Shown: positions 38,259-47,717, numbered from the stretch's first letter. The stretch: DNA of 64,000 bases from an uncultured Lachnospiraceae bacterium (GCA_902476265.1 CABSCP010000024.1:1-64000), one strand, 5' to 3'. Numbers and translations: made by a program. Notes: generated by a model from the sequence alone, not told the origin.

Positions 38259-39095
38259 ATGAACAGAATCCAAAAAGCATTTGAAAAAAAGAAAGCATTC
38301 ATCCCGTTTCTGACCGCGGGAGACCCGTCTCTTGAAATGACGCAAGAGTACATTCTGGAAATGGAGAAAGCGGGGGCAGACCTGATTGAAATCGGCATTC
38401 CCTTTTCGGATCCCATCGCGGAAGGTCCGGTGATTCAGGAAGCGGATATCCGGGCGCTGGCGGCGGGAACTACCACGGACGGGATTTTTGATATGGTGAG
38501 GTCGGTGCGGGAAAAGACGGACATCGGTCTGGTACTCATGACCTACTTAAATCCGGTGTTCCATTATGGCTATGAGCCTTTCTTCGCCCGCTGCCGGGAG
38601 GCAGGGATCGACGGTATCATCATTCCGGACCTGCCTTTTGAGGAAAAAGGAGAAGTGGACAGCGTGGCAGAAAAGTATGGCGTGATTCTGATTTCCATGA
38701 TCGCGCCCACCTCCCGGGAACGTATCAAAAGGATTGCGAAAGAAGCAATGGGCTTTCTCTATGTGGTTTCTTCCATGGGCGTCACCGGCATGAGAAGCGA
38801 AATTGAAACGGATCTGGATTCCATGTTAAAGGAAATCCGGTCCGTAACGGATGTTCCGGCGGCTGTTGGGTTTGGCATCCATACGCCGGACCAGGCAGAG
38901 CAGATCGCAAAGAAAGCGGACGGCGTCATCGTGGGCAGTGCGGTGGTGGGCCTGATCGCCCGCTACGGAAAGCATGCACACCGACACCTTTATACCTATG
39001 TCAGGATGATGAAGGATGCCGTCGGAAAACACTACCCTCCGTGTACAAGGGGCGCGTGTGTCCCCTTGTACACGGAGGGTGAGGGAATAAAATAA
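38259..39095 (+). CDS. trpA: Tryptophan synthase alpha chain
   Basis: A 278-residue TIM barrel producing indole. Active-site Glu and Asp are in LIEIGIPFSDPIAEGPVIQ and IDGIIIPDLPFEEKGE; the phosphate loop VGFGIHTPDQAEQI is present. The last about 20 residues (PPCTRGACVPLYTEGEG) are unlike TrpA and are encoded by a perfect 19-bp inverted repeat (39034-39080), probably inserted at the end of the gene and extending it. The enzyme core appears intact. Confidence 0.94.
   Translation: MNRIQKAFEKKKAFIPFLTAGDPSLEMTQEYILEMEKAGADLIEIGIPFSDPIAEGPVIQEADIRALAAGTTTDGIFDMVRSVREKTDIGLVLMTYLNPVFHYGYEPFFARCREAGIDGIIIPDLPFEEKGEVDSVAEKYGVILISMIAPTSRERIKRIAKEAMGFLYVVSSMGVTGMRSEIETDLDSMLKEIRSVTDVPAAVGFGIHTPDQAEQIAKKADGVIVGSAVVGLIARYGKHAHRHLYTYVRMMKDAVGKHYPPCTRGACVPLYTEGEGIK
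39034..39080. repeat. Perfect 19-bp inverted repeat in the trpA 3' end
   Basis: ACCCTCCGTGTACAAGGGG (39034-39052) and its exact complement (39062-39080) enclose a nine-base loop. It lies inside the reading frame, adding a foreign C-terminus to TrpA. No T-run follows on the plus side, so it is not a simple terminator. It looks like a small palindromic repeat element. Confidence 0.85.
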
Positions 39096-39197
39096 AAAAA
39101 ACACTTTTCCTGTGCACAGAATGGTGCTATAATTACTTTCAATTAATAATAAAGTAAGGCACTAAAGTGTGATACAAAAGTGAGGAGTGTGGATATC

Positions 39198-40223
39198 ATG
39201 GAGAAAAAGAATCTGGACTGGGCCAATCTGGGCTTTGGTTATATGACGACGGATTATCGTTATGTGGCTAATTATAAGAACGGCGGGTGGGAGAAGGGCG
39301 GACTGACAACGGACGCCGCTATCACGCTCAATGAGTGCGCCGGCATCCTGCAGTACTGCCAGGAAATTTTTGAAGGCTTAAAGGCGTATACGACAGAGGA
39401 CGGGCATATCGTCACCTTCCGCCCTGACTTAAATGCGAAGCGCATGGAGGACAGTGCGAAGCGTCTGGAAATGCCTCCTTACCCTGCGGAATGGTTCCTG
39501 GAAGCGCTGGATGAAGTGGTGCGTGCGAATGCGGCCTGGGTTCCCCCTTTTGGCAGCGGCGCGACCCTTTATGTGCGCCCTTATATGTTTGCAAGTTCTC
39601 CCGTCATCGGTGTGAAGCCAGCGGAGGAATACCAGTTTCGCATGTTCGTCACTCCGGTAGGGCCTTACTTTAAAGGCGGCGTGAAGCCCATCACCATCTG
39701 TGTCAGCGATTTTGACCGCGCAGCGCCTCACGGAACGGGCCACATCAAAGCAGGACTGAACTATGCCATGAGCCTGCACGCTTATGTGACCGCCCATAAC
39801 AACGGCTATGACGAGAACATGTTCCTGGATCCCGCAACCAGAACTTATGTGGAGGAGACAGGCGGCGCCAACTTTATTTTTGTGGATCAGGACGGCACCA
39901 TTGTGATTCCCAAATCCGACAGCATCCTTCCTTCCATCACCAGACGGTCCATCTCCGTAGTGGCCCGGGATATCCTGGGAATGAAGGTGGAAGAGCGGCC
40001 CGTAAAGCTCGCCGAACTGGAGAATTTTGTAGAATGCGGCATCTGCGGCACGGCGGCGGTGATCTGCCCGGTGGGCAAGGTCGTGGATCACGGAAGAGAG
40101 ATCTGCTTTGCCAGCGGCATGGAGAACATGGGGCCTGTTACCCAGAAGCTGTATGACACCCTCACAGGCATACAGATGGGCACGGTGGAAGCGCCCGAAG
40201 GCTGGATCCGCACCATTCTGTAA
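39198..40223 (+). CDS. ilvE: Branched-chain amino acid aminotransferase
   Basis: A 341-residue class IV PLP aminotransferase that makes Leu, Ile and Val from their keto acids. ATG 39198 follows GTGAGGAGTGTGGATATC. The N-terminal signature is IFEGLKAYTTEDG, the PLP Lys is in GTGHIKAGLNYAMSLHA, and the C-terminal half has EETGGANFIFVDQDGT and ECGICGTAAVICPVG. It has a TATAAT-type -10 near 39129 and its own terminator, so it is a separate unit. Confidence 0.95.
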   Translation: MEKKNLDWANLGFGYMTTDYRYVANYKNGGWEKGGLTTDAAITLNECAGILQYCQEIFEGLKAYTTEDGHIVTFRPDLNAKRMEDSAKRLEMPPYPAEWFLEALDEVVRANAAWVPPFGSGATLYVRPYMFASSPVIGVKPAEEYQFRMFVTPVGPYFKGGVKPITICVSDFDRAAPHGTGHIKAGLNYAMSLHAYVTAHNNGYDENMFLDPATRTYVEETGGANFIFVDQDGTIVIPKSDSILPSITRRSISVVARDILGMKVEERPVKLAELENFVECGICGTAAVICPVGKVVDHGREICFASGMENMGPVTQKLYDTLTGIQMGTVEAPEGWIRTIL

Positions 40224-40271
40224 GCCGGAACAGATCAGGAACATCGCCATAATTTATAAGAAACGAAACAG

Positions 40272-40303
40272 ATCCGGGGTCAGGCAGCTGGCTCCGGATT
40301 TTT
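40272..40303 (+). terminator. Intrinsic terminator after ilvE
   Basis: ATCCGG (40272-40277) pairs with CCGGAT (40294-40299), followed by five T. The inner loop has further self-complementarity. Confidence 0.8.
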
Positions 40304-40321
40304 AAATGGAACGGAGGAGAG

Positions 40322-41059
40322 ATGAAAAAAAGAACGAAGATCGGGATCATCATCCTGCTCGTCCTGCTTTTGGCAGGAGCAGGGATCGGTATTTATGCCG
40401 CAGATTATTACCGGACAAAACCGGATGTGGAAGCGCAGCTGGCGGAAGCTTTTGTTTCCCGGGACAGAGACGGAAACTGGATCCTTGCGCCCGTGGACGG
40501 AGGAGAATGTAAAACAGGATTTCTTTTTTACCCCGGAGCCAAAGTGGAGGAAAGCGCCTATCTGCCGCTCATTTCCCGGATCGCACAGGAGGGATATTAC
40601 TGTGTGATCGTCAAAATGCCGCTGCGCCTGGCGGTGTTGGATATGGATGCGGGAAGCAGGATCAGAAAAGAACATCCGGAAATATCGGAATGGATCATCG
40701 GCGGCCACTCTTTGGGCGGAGCCATGGCCCAGGCGGAGGCTTTCGCAAACCCCGGCGGATATGCAGGACTGGTGCTGCTGGCGGCCTATGGTACCAAAGA
40801 TATGAGCAGCGCAGATATGCCGGCGCTGTGTATTTACGGAAGTGAGGACGGGGTGATGAACCGAGAGAAGCTGGCGGCAGGAAGAGCGCTCATGCCGGAG
40901 GAATACGAGGAACTGGTGCTGGATGGGGGCAATCATGCCGGGTTTGGCTGGTATGGCCCGCAAAAAGGGGATAAAACGGCACAAATGGAACCACAGGAGC
41001 AGTGGGAGCGGACGGCCGCAGCGGTTTTACAGTTGTTAAACGGCAGCGCGGCAGAGTGA
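40322..41059 (+). CDS. Membrane-anchored alpha/beta hydrolase
   Basis: A 245-residue protein with an N-terminal signal-anchor (IGIIILLVLLLAGAGIGIYA) and an extracytoplasmic alpha/beta-hydrolase domain. The nucleophile elbow is GGHSLGGAMAQ; the acid is in CIYGSEDGVMN, and the His in LDGGNHAGFGWYG. The pattern matches the Abhydrolase_5 group. Substrate unknown. AACGGAGGAGAG precedes the ATG. Confidence 0.88.
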   Translation: MKKRTKIGIIILLVLLLAGAGIGIYAADYYRTKPDVEAQLAEAFVSRDRDGNWILAPVDGGECKTGFLFYPGAKVEESAYLPLISRIAQEGYYCVIVKMPLRLAVLDMDAGSRIRKEHPEISEWIIGGHSLGGAMAQAEAFANPGGYAGLVLLAAYGTKDMSSADMPALCIYGSEDGVMNREKLAAGRALMPEEYEELVLDGGNHAGFGWYGPQKGDKTAQMEPQEQWERTAAAVLQLLNGSAAE

Positions 41060-41183
41060 CGGAAGTGAATTTTTTTAAGTATATCTATACTTTTTAGGAA
41101 TTGATTTTTTTGACAAAATAAGAGAAGATGAAGGCAGAAATGAGAAACAATTACCGAAATCTACAAAGAAATGGGAGAGGGTT

Positions 41184-43901
41184 ATGAAGAAAAAGACAGT
41201 ACACATTATTTCGCATTCCCACTGGGACAGAGAATGGTATATGCCGCTGGAAAGGCATAAAATGAAGCTGCTGGATCTGATCGATGCCAATATGGAGCTT
41301 TTCGAAAAGGATCCCGGTTTTGAAAGTTTCCATCTGGACGGCCAGACCATTGTGCTGGACGACTATCTGGAAATCTGTCCGGATAAAAAGGAACAGGTGG
41401 AAAAATATGCGAAGGAAGGACGTTTCCGCGTAGGCCCGTTCTATATTCTGCAGGATGAGTTTTTAACCAGCGGAGAATCCAATGTCCGCAATATCCAGAC
41501 CGGTATCCGGGAAGCGAAGAAATACGGCAATCTGACCAAAGTGGGATATTTTCCCGATGCTTTCGGCAATGCGGGCCAGATGCCCCAGCTGCTTTCCCAG
41601 GCGGGAATGGACGCGGTCGCTTTCGGGCGCGGCGTAAAGCCTGTGGGCTTTAACAATGAGCTCAAAGAGGGCGGGGAGTATGAATCCGCTTATTCCGAGA
41701 TGATGTGGGAATCCCCGGACGGTTCCGCCCTTCTTGGCGTGTTGTTTGCAAACTGGTATTGCAACGGCATGGAAATTCCGGTGGAAGAGGATAAGGCGAA
41801 AGAATTTTGGGATGACAGACTGGCGAAGGCGGAAATGTTTGCCGCTACCGGTGAACTGCTTTTCATGAACGGCTGTGACCATCAGCCCGTGCAGAAGGAT
41901 TTGTCTGCAGCCATCGAAACCGCACGGAAACTGTATCCCGACATCGAATTTAAACATTCCAATTTTGAAGATTACGTGAAGAGTGTGAAGGAAGCGGTGG
42001 AAGATCAGCTGTCCACCGTGAAGGGCGAACTCACCAGCCAGGAGACGGACGGCTGGTATACGCTGGTAAATACCTGCTCTGCCCACGTTTACTTAAAACG
42101 CCTGAACCGGAAAAATGAAGTGGGGCTGGAGCGCGTCGCGGAACCGCTGGCGGCGTTTGCGGCGGAGGAAGGAAAGGCTTACCCTCATGAAAGGCTGCAG
42201 TACGCATGGAAGATTTTGATGCAGAACCATCCTCATGACAGCATCTGCGGCTGCAGTGTGGATCAGGTGAATAAAGAAATGGAAATCCGCTTTGACCGGA
42301 GCACGGAAGTTGCCCGGACGGTCACAGAGGATGCCTCCGTATTCCTGGCGGACAGCGTGGATACCTCCGCTTTCGCAAAGTACGGCGAAAATGCGGTTCC
42401 TTTTGTGGTGTTCAATACCACGGGGGAAGCGCGCACAGGCGCAGTGGATGTGGTGCTGGACGCGAAGCGGGATTACAATAAATGGCTCTGGGACGGCCAC
42501 CGGGACATGAACGCGTGGGCGATGCCTGCATACCGTGTGGTGGACGCCCACGGCAACGTGCAGGAAGCGGTGGTGACGGATGCAGGGGTGAAATTCGGCT
42601 ATGATCTGCCTGATGACAGATTCCGCCAGCCCTATATGGCAAGACAGGTGAAGGTGAGCCTGTTTGCACAGAAGGTTCCCGCGCTCGGATACCGGGTTTA
42701 TGCGATTGTGCCCGCAGAGGAAGCGGACCGCCGTGACGCCGGGAGCCTGGTGACCGGCGAAAACTGCATGGAAAATGCTTATCTTTCCGTAAAGATTGGG
42801 GAAGACGGCACACTCGGCGTGCTGGACAAGCAGACCGGCAGAAATTATGAAAATCTCTGCTATTTTGAAGATACCCTGGATGCGGGCAACGAATACATTT
42901 ATTTCTGTCCTGCCGGAAATCCTGCGATCCTTACCAAGGGGACAAAAGCAGAAGTGAAGCTGGCAGAGGATTCTTCCTTCCGGGCTGTTTATGAAATCAC
43001 CAATGTGCTGAACGTTCCGGTTTCCGCGGATGAAAAGCTGAAAGAAGAGCAGGAAGGCCTTGTGGAATTTATGAAGCGCACCTGCCACAGAAGCAGTGAA
43101 ATGACACAGATTGTCCTGCATACTTTTGTGACGCTCACAAAGGACAGCGCTTCCTTATCTTTGCGGACGGAATTTGACAATACGGCAAAAGATCACAGAA
43201 TCCGTGTGGTGGTGCCTGCCGGCATTTCCTGCACCCATCATTATGCGGATACCGTGTTTGAAGTGGTGAAACGCCCCAACGAACACAGTAAGCTGTGGGA
43301 AAATCCCAGCAAGTGCGAGCATCAGCAGTGCTTTGTCGGTATGAATGATGAAAAGGGCGGTATTTTGGCAGCCAATATCGGTCTTTATGAGTATGAGATC
43401 CTGCCGGAAGAAAACAATGCACTGGCCCTCACTCTGCTGCGCAGTGTGGGAGAAATGGGAGACTGGGGCGTGTTCCCCACAGAACTTTCCCAGCAGCTGC
43501 GCCACATTACGGCGGAATATGAGCTGACCTTCTTTGCCGGCGATCTGGTGGAAACCGACAGTTTCCGGAAGGCATATCAATATCAGGTGCCCTTCACCAC
43601 GGCACAGACCGCTGTTCATGAAGGAAAACTGCCTGCAGAGAAAACCTGGCTCACCTGGGAAGGCGACCGTCTGATGTTCTCCAACTTCAAAATAAAAGAC
43701 GGCGCGGCAGACCGGATGGCGCGTTTTGTGAACTGCTCCGGCAGGGCAACCGTGCTCAGAGTGAGAAAAGAGGATTCCATCAAAGAAGCATACTACTCCA
43801 ACGTAATCGAAGAAGAGGTGCGCCCTCTTTCCGCCGGAGAAGACGGCTGGTATGAGATCCCGGTGAGAGCATTTGAAATTGTGACAATCGGATGGAAGTA
43901 A
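41184..43901 (+). CDS. Alpha-mannosidase, GH38
   Basis: A 905-residue cytosolic glycoside hydrolase of family 38 cleaving alpha-mannosides. Zinc and catalytic residues are seen: ISHSHWDREWY at the start, the nucleophile Asp in VGYFPDAFGNAGQMPQLL, and a His-Asp pair in MQNHPHDSICGCSVDQVNKE. The C-terminal half is beta-sandwich. No signal peptide. It probably handles imported mannosyl oligosaccharides such as host N-glycan fragments. It stands alone; no transporter is adjacent. Confidence 0.94.
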   Translation: MKKKTVHIISHSHWDREWYMPLERHKMKLLDLIDANMELFEKDPGFESFHLDGQTIVLDDYLEICPDKKEQVEKYAKEGRFRVGPFYILQDEFLTSGESNVRNIQTGIREAKKYGNLTKVGYFPDAFGNAGQMPQLLSQAGMDAVAFGRGVKPVGFNNELKEGGEYESAYSEMMWESPDGSALLGVLFANWYCNGMEIPVEEDKAKEFWDDRLAKAEMFAATGELLFMNGCDHQPVQKDLSAAIETARKLYPDIEFKHSNFEDYVKSVKEAVEDQLSTVKGELTSQETDGWYTLVNTCSAHVYLKRLNRKNEVGLERVAEPLAAFAAEEGKAYPHERLQYAWKILMQNHPHDSICGCSVDQVNKEMEIRFDRSTEVARTVTEDASVFLADSVDTSAFAKYGENAVPFVVFNTTGEARTGAVDVVLDAKRDYNKWLWDGHRDMNAWAMPAYRVVDAHGNVQEAVVTDAGVKFGYDLPDDRFRQPYMARQVKVSLFAQKVPALGYRVYAIVPAEEADRRDAGSLVTGENCMENAYLSVKIGEDGTLGVLDKQTGRNYENLCYFEDTLDAGNEYIYFCPAGNPAILTKGTKAEVKLAEDSSFRAVYEITNVLNVPVSADEKLKEEQEGLVEFMKRTCHRSSEMTQIVLHTFVTLTKDSASLSLRTEFDNTAKDHRIRVVVPAGISCTHHYADTVFEVVKRPNEHSKLWENPSKCEHQQCFVGMNDEKGGILAANIGLYEYEILPEENNALALTLLRSVGEMGDWGVFPTELSQQLRHITAEYELTFFAGDLVETDSFRKAYQYQVPFTTAQTAVHEGKLPAEKTWLTWEGDRLMFSNFKIKDGAADRMARFVNCSGRATVLRVRKEDSIKEAYYSNVIEEEVRPLSAGEDGWYEIPVRAFEIVTIGWK

Positions 43902-43908
43902 TAACAAT

Positions 43909-43949
43909 CAGACGCCGTATCTCATCCAAATGGATGGATACGGCGTCTG
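43909..43949. terminator. Terminator-like hairpin between convergent genes
   Basis: CAGACGCCGTATC (43909-43921) pairs with GATACGGCGTCTG (43937-43949), with further CATCCA/TGGATG pairing inside. There is no long T-run on either side, but its place between the convergent mannosidase gene and minus-strand pair fits a bidirectional stop. Confidence 0.6.
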
Positions 43950-43970
43950 AAGTTAGAAAACCCATGGATA

Positions 43971-44426
43971 TCATTCAATTTCCCGGTATAGATATGCATT
44001 TAAAATATTCTGAGGGGCATCATAGTAAAAACTGCTGTTATAGTCGTCTAATTTGTCACTGACAAAAGAATTATATGCTTTAAAGAGGGCATCTAAAATA
44101 TCCGTCTGTTCTGCTTTGGCGATTCCTAAAACCAGCCGTTTGTAAATCTTTCCCATATCCCAGTGACTTGGAACCGCATATTTTGCCGCAGATACGTTGT
44201 CAAAGGATCCGGTTTGAATGTGAGATTTTTGGATGAAATCATCACTGACACGATCTAAATTGTCGCTGTGGTAAATATCTGCCAGATCATAAATATGGGC
44301 GACAGTGTCTTTTCCCAGCGCATTTATCACATCAGATCTTTTATTCTTTGTTTTCCTGGAGATATATTCAATCAGACTGCAGGTAAAAAAAAGATCGTTT
44401 TCCTTCTTATCTTCACGCCCTGTCAT
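43971..44426 (-). CDS. DUF3791-like protein, antitoxin-type partner
   Basis: A 151-residue cytosolic protein starting at 44426 after GCGAGGAGGTATCCCA. The first 60 residues (DLFFTCSLIEYISRKTKNKR, then DVINALGKDTVAHIYDLADI) look like the DUF3791 domain. The C-terminal half is a second helical domain that could touch the partner. Its ATG overlaps the stop of the DUF3990 gene (ATGA), so the two are made together. Pairs of this kind are suspected toxin-antitoxin systems; that is inference. Confidence 0.65.
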   Translation of the reverse strand: MTGREDKKENDLFFTCSLIEYISRKTKNKRSDVINALGKDTVAHIYDLADIYHSDNLDRVSDDFIQKSHIQTGSFDNVSAAKYAVPSHWDMGKIYKRLVLGIAKAEQTDILDALFKAYNSFVSDKLDDYNSSFYYDAPQNILNAYLYREIE

Positions 44427-44887
44427 TGGGATACCTCCTCGCATGAAACAAATTCCAGGCATTTTAAAGCCGGTTCGGAACAAAAATTAATCTGATGGGT
44501 AGGATATTTGAATCTGGCCAGTGACCAGAACTGATCTCTTGTGAGTATGCCGTCCATATAGTCGGCAATGTAGTTGTAGATCTGATCATTTGCCATGGCG
44601 CCGATGACAATATCAAAATCGTGCGGATTGCCATGGCGGCATGCTATGATAAAATCCAGCCATTCTTCGGTCATCTCTTTGAATTCCCGTATCTTCAGTT
44701 CCGTGTTCATACGTACCGTGTAAATATTAACCATTGGAGTGTTATATCTTTTGGCCCAGCGCTCCGCCTGTTCACGAATAACCGTGCAATAAAAACCGGG
44801 GCCAAAATCTTTTGTATTTCTGCCCTGTATCACGGCAGGCAGCGGAATGGAAGTATAGCTTCCATGATAAACTGTCATTTTTCCCAT
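44423..44887 (-). CDS. DUF3990 protein, ADP-ribosyltransferase-like toxin candidate
   Basis: A 154-residue protein after GAAGGAGGACAATGA. It carries the DUF3990 signature: TVYHGSYTSIPLPAVI near the start, then KDFGPGFYCTVIREQAERWA. DUF3990 is related in fold to ADP-ribosyltransferases (the HGS and GFYCT segments correspond to NAD-binding strands). With the overlapping DUF3791-like gene it forms a compact two-gene unit. Activity and target are unknown. Confidence 0.75.
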   Translation of the reverse strand: MGKMTVYHGSYTSIPLPAVIQGRNTKDFGPGFYCTVIREQAERWAKRYNTPMVNIYTVRMNTELKIREFKEMTEEWLDFIIACRHGNPHDFDIVIGAMANDQIYNYIADYMDGILTRDQFWSLARFKYPTHQINFCSEPALKCLEFVSCEEVSQ

Positions 44888-45076
44888 TCATTGTCCTCCT
44901 TCTCAGTTACGGACCTTTTCCATCACTATTTTACCAATATTACACAGGATATGCAATGCAATTCTCCCCGCCCCCTTGCAATCTCCACAGCGCGCATGCT
45001 ATAATACAATCGTTTGTGTGTGCGAGGGCAGAAGGCATGTGAGGTGCCGGTGTCTGACAAAAGAAGGGAGTATGCT

Positions 45077-46480
45077 ATGGGGAAAGAATATGATGTTGTG
45101 ATTATCGGCGCAGGTCCGGGGGGAATCTTCTGCGCTTATGAATTGTTGGAGAAAAAGCCGGATTGTAAGGTGCTTATCATAGAAAAGGGGCGTCCCATCG
45201 AAGAGAGGAACTGTCCCAAGCGCGTGACAAAACAATGTGTGGGATGCAGACCCTGTTCCATCACCACGGGATTTGCGGGAGCGGGTGCCTTTTCCGACGG
45301 CAAACTTTCCCTTTCTCCCGATGTGGGCGGCAATCTGCCGGAGATTCTGGGATATGAAGAGACCTTAAACCTCATCCGTGAGTCCGACAGCATTTACTTA
45401 AAATTCGGCGCGGATACGAACGTATACGGCTTGGATAAGGAAAAGGAAATCAGAGAGATCAGGCGGAAGGCCATCGGCGCCAATTTAAAGCTGGTGGAAT
45501 GCCCGATCCGTCATCTGGGGACCGAAGAAGGCTACAAAATATACGAAAAGCTGCAGCATCATCTGGAAGAGGCGGGCGCTGACCTGCTGTTTCACACCAT
45601 GGTGGAGGAAATCCTGGTGGAGGACGGCCGGGCGGTGGGCGTCGTGACGGATCAGGGAGAAACCTTCAGGGCCAGAGAAATCGTTTCTGCCGTGGGACGG
45701 GAAGGCGCGGACTGGTTTAAGGATAAATGCGAAGAAATCGGCATAGAGACCACCCCGGGGACGGTGGATATCGGGGTCCGGGTGGAAGTCAGAGATGAGG
45801 TCATGCAGTTTTTAAATGAAAATCTGTATGAAGCCAAACTGATTTACCATACCCCTACTTTTGATGACAAAGTGCGCACTTTCTGCACCAATCCTTCCGG
45901 GGAAGTGGCCACAGAATATTATGAAGGCGGCCTGGCGGTGGTAAACGGCCATGCCTATAAGGCGAAGGATCACAAAACCAGCAACACAAACTTCGCGCTG
46001 CTGGTGTCCAAGAACTTCACCAAACCTTTCAAAACTCCTATCGAATACGGGAAACAGATCGCACAGCTTTCCAATATGCTCTGTGGAGGAAAGATCATGG
46101 TACAGACTTTCGGCGATCTGAAGAGAGGCAGAAGGACAACGGAGGAGAGGCTGTGCAGAAACAACCTGATTCCTACGTTAAAGGACGCGGTGCCGGGCGA
46201 CCTGTCCCTGGTTTTCCCCCACCGGATCATGGTGGCGATCACGGAAATGATCGAAGCGCTGGATAAGGTGACGCCGGGAATCGCCAGCGATGAGACGCTT
46301 TTATACGGTGTGGAAGTCAAATTTTATTCCAACAAAGTCATTGTGGACAAAGATTTTGAAACGAGCATTAAAGGGCTGCGCGCCATCGGCGACGGCGCCG
46401 GCGTGACAAGAGGGCTGCAGCAGGCCTCCGCCAACGGGCTTTCCGTGGCGAGAAGCATTTTGTATGCCTGGGATGAATGA
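45077..46480 (+). CDS. FAD-dependent oxidoreductase (COG2509-like)
   Basis: A 467-residue flavoprotein. ATG 45077 follows AGAAGGGAGTATGCT. The FAD-binding Rossmann loop is YDVVIIGAGPGGIFCAYELL. A Cys-containing segment KQCVGCRPCSITTGFAGAGA and the C-terminal GDGAGVTRGLQQASANGLSV complete the FAD site. The family is known as uncharacterised FAD-dependent dehydrogenases. The substrate is not known. Confidence 0.88.
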   Translation: MGKEYDVVIIGAGPGGIFCAYELLEKKPDCKVLIIEKGRPIEERNCPKRVTKQCVGCRPCSITTGFAGAGAFSDGKLSLSPDVGGNLPEILGYEETLNLIRESDSIYLKFGADTNVYGLDKEKEIREIRRKAIGANLKLVECPIRHLGTEEGYKIYEKLQHHLEEAGADLLFHTMVEEILVEDGRAVGVVTDQGETFRAREIVSAVGREGADWFKDKCEEIGIETTPGTVDIGVRVEVRDEVMQFLNENLYEAKLIYHTPTFDDKVRTFCTNPSGEVATEYYEGGLAVVNGHAYKAKDHKTSNTNFALLVSKNFTKPFKTPIEYGKQIAQLSNMLCGGKIMVQTFGDLKRGRRTTEERLCRNNLIPTLKDAVPGDLSLVFPHRIMVAITEMIEALDKVTPGIASDETLLYGVEVKFYSNKVIVDKDFETSIKGLRAIGDGAGVTRGLQQASANGLSVARSILYAWDE

Positions 46481-46504
46481 ATGATAACGCGAAGATGAGG
46501 TAAG

Positions 46505-47521
46505 ATGGCAGGGAAAAAGAAATTATTTCAAAGAATCAGAAAAGCGGCGGCCCTTTTGGGTGCGGCAGCGCTTTTGACAGGCCTTTTGACCGGCTGTGGT
46601 GAGGATACAAAGGTAGTGCTCACCACGGGGCTCAAAAAAAATGAGGTATTCCGGATTTCGGAAAAATCCTGTACGCTTCCGGAGGTTATGGTATATCTGA
46701 CCAATATGCAGAACCAGTATGAAGCCGTTTACGGGGAAGAGATCTGGAATGCAAAGGGAGAAGGGGAATCTCTGGAAGAGGAAGCCAAGGAGCAGGTGCT
46801 GGCCGAACTGGCCCAGGTGAAAGCCATGTCTCTGCTGGCTCAGGAAAAAGAGGTTGTGCTGGACGAAAAGGAAACCGAGCGCGTGGAAGCTGCCGCCAGG
46901 GAATATTTCAATTCTCTGAGCGAAGCCGAAGTGACGGCCCTGGGGGTGGACGAAAAGCTGATCAACCAGATGTATACGGAATATGCGCTGGCATCCAAAG
47001 TGTACCGCCAGATTGTAGAAGATGTGAATCCGGAGATCAGCGATGATGAAGCGCGCACCATCACAGTCCTTTCCATCCGTTTAAAGGACCGGGCAAAGGC
47101 GCAGGAGGTTTTGGAGCAGGCCCGCCAGGAAGATATCGATTTTGAAGCGCTGGCGGAAGCCAACAGTGAGGACCGCATCGTCAGCTGTTCCTTCGGCAAG
47201 GGAGAAATGGACGAGGCCATTGAAAAGGCGGCCTTTGATCTGGGCAAGGATGAGATCAGCGGCATCATAGAAACGGACGACGGTTTTTATGTGTTAAAAT
47301 GCGTCAGCACCTTTGATGAAGCCCAGACCAGAGCCAATAAGGAAAAAATCCTGGAAAAACGCCGTAACGAAGCATTCAACAGCGAATATGACACCTTTGC
47401 CAATTCCCTGGTGCGCCAGTTGAATGAAGAATTGTGGCAGAGCGTTGCGCTGATTCGGGATGAAAACGTGAAAACAGACAGCTTTTTTACGGTTTATGAT
47501 ACCTTTTTTCAGGTGGAATAA
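46505..47521 (+). CDS. PrsA/SurA-like peptidyl-prolyl isomerase lipoprotein
   Basis: A 338-residue lipoprotein (signal peptide with AALLTGLLTGC). A SurA-like N-terminal helical chaperone part (EEAKEQVLAELAQVKAMSLL) is followed by a parvulin domain around residues 180-275 (RTITVLSIRLKDRAKAQEVL, then SFGKGEMDEAIEKAAFDLGK). It helps proteins fold after export. ACGCGAAGATGAGGTAAG precedes the ATG. It lies directly upstream of heat-shock htpG, but a separate promoter and CIRCE intervene. Confidence 0.85.
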   Translation: MAGKKKLFQRIRKAAALLGAAALLTGLLTGCGEDTKVVLTTGLKKNEVFRISEKSCTLPEVMVYLTNMQNQYEAVYGEEIWNAKGEGESLEEEAKEQVLAELAQVKAMSLLAQEKEVVLDEKETERVEAAAREYFNSLSEAEVTALGVDEKLINQMYTEYALASKVYRQIVEDVNPEISDDEARTITVLSIRLKDRAKAQEVLEQARQEDIDFEALAEANSEDRIVSCSFGKGEMDEAIEKAAFDLGKDEISGIIETDDGFYVLKCVSTFDEAQTRANKEKILEKRRNEAFNSEYDTFANSLVRQLNEELWQSVALIRDENVKTDSFFTVYDTFFQVE

Positions 47522-47582
47522 CAGTTTACAAAAAATTTATAATTGCAGAAACCCAGTAGTTATGCGGGGTTGAATGAAATTG

Positions 47583-47609
47583 TTAGCACTCATGTAAAAT
47601 GAGTGCTAA
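47583..47609 (+). promoter_or_regulatory. CIRCE element (HrcA operator) upstream of htpG
   Basis: A perfect TTAGCACTC (47583-47591), nine bases, and GAGTGCTAA (47601-47609): the consensus HrcA operator. It lies just before the htpG promoter, so htpG should be in the HrcA heat-shock regulon. Confidence 0.95.
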
Positions 47610-47616
47610 TTTTCTG

Positions 47617-47645
47617 TTGACTTTTTGCCACAGGCGCGCTAAACT
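47617..47645 (+). promoter_or_regulatory. Promoter of htpG
   Basis: -35 TTGACT (47617-47622), 17-base spacer, -10 TAAACT (47640-47645), starting eight bases after the CIRCE element. Confidence 0.75.
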
Positions 47646-47717
47646 GTCTCTTGAACAGGGCGGAACAAAGGGTTCCGCATACAAAAAAAGATGAAAAAAG
47701 AAAGGATCGTGATTTTC

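Noticed and set aside
39034..39080. Simple trpA terminator
   Set aside because: The stem lies before the stop codon and is not followed by a T-run.
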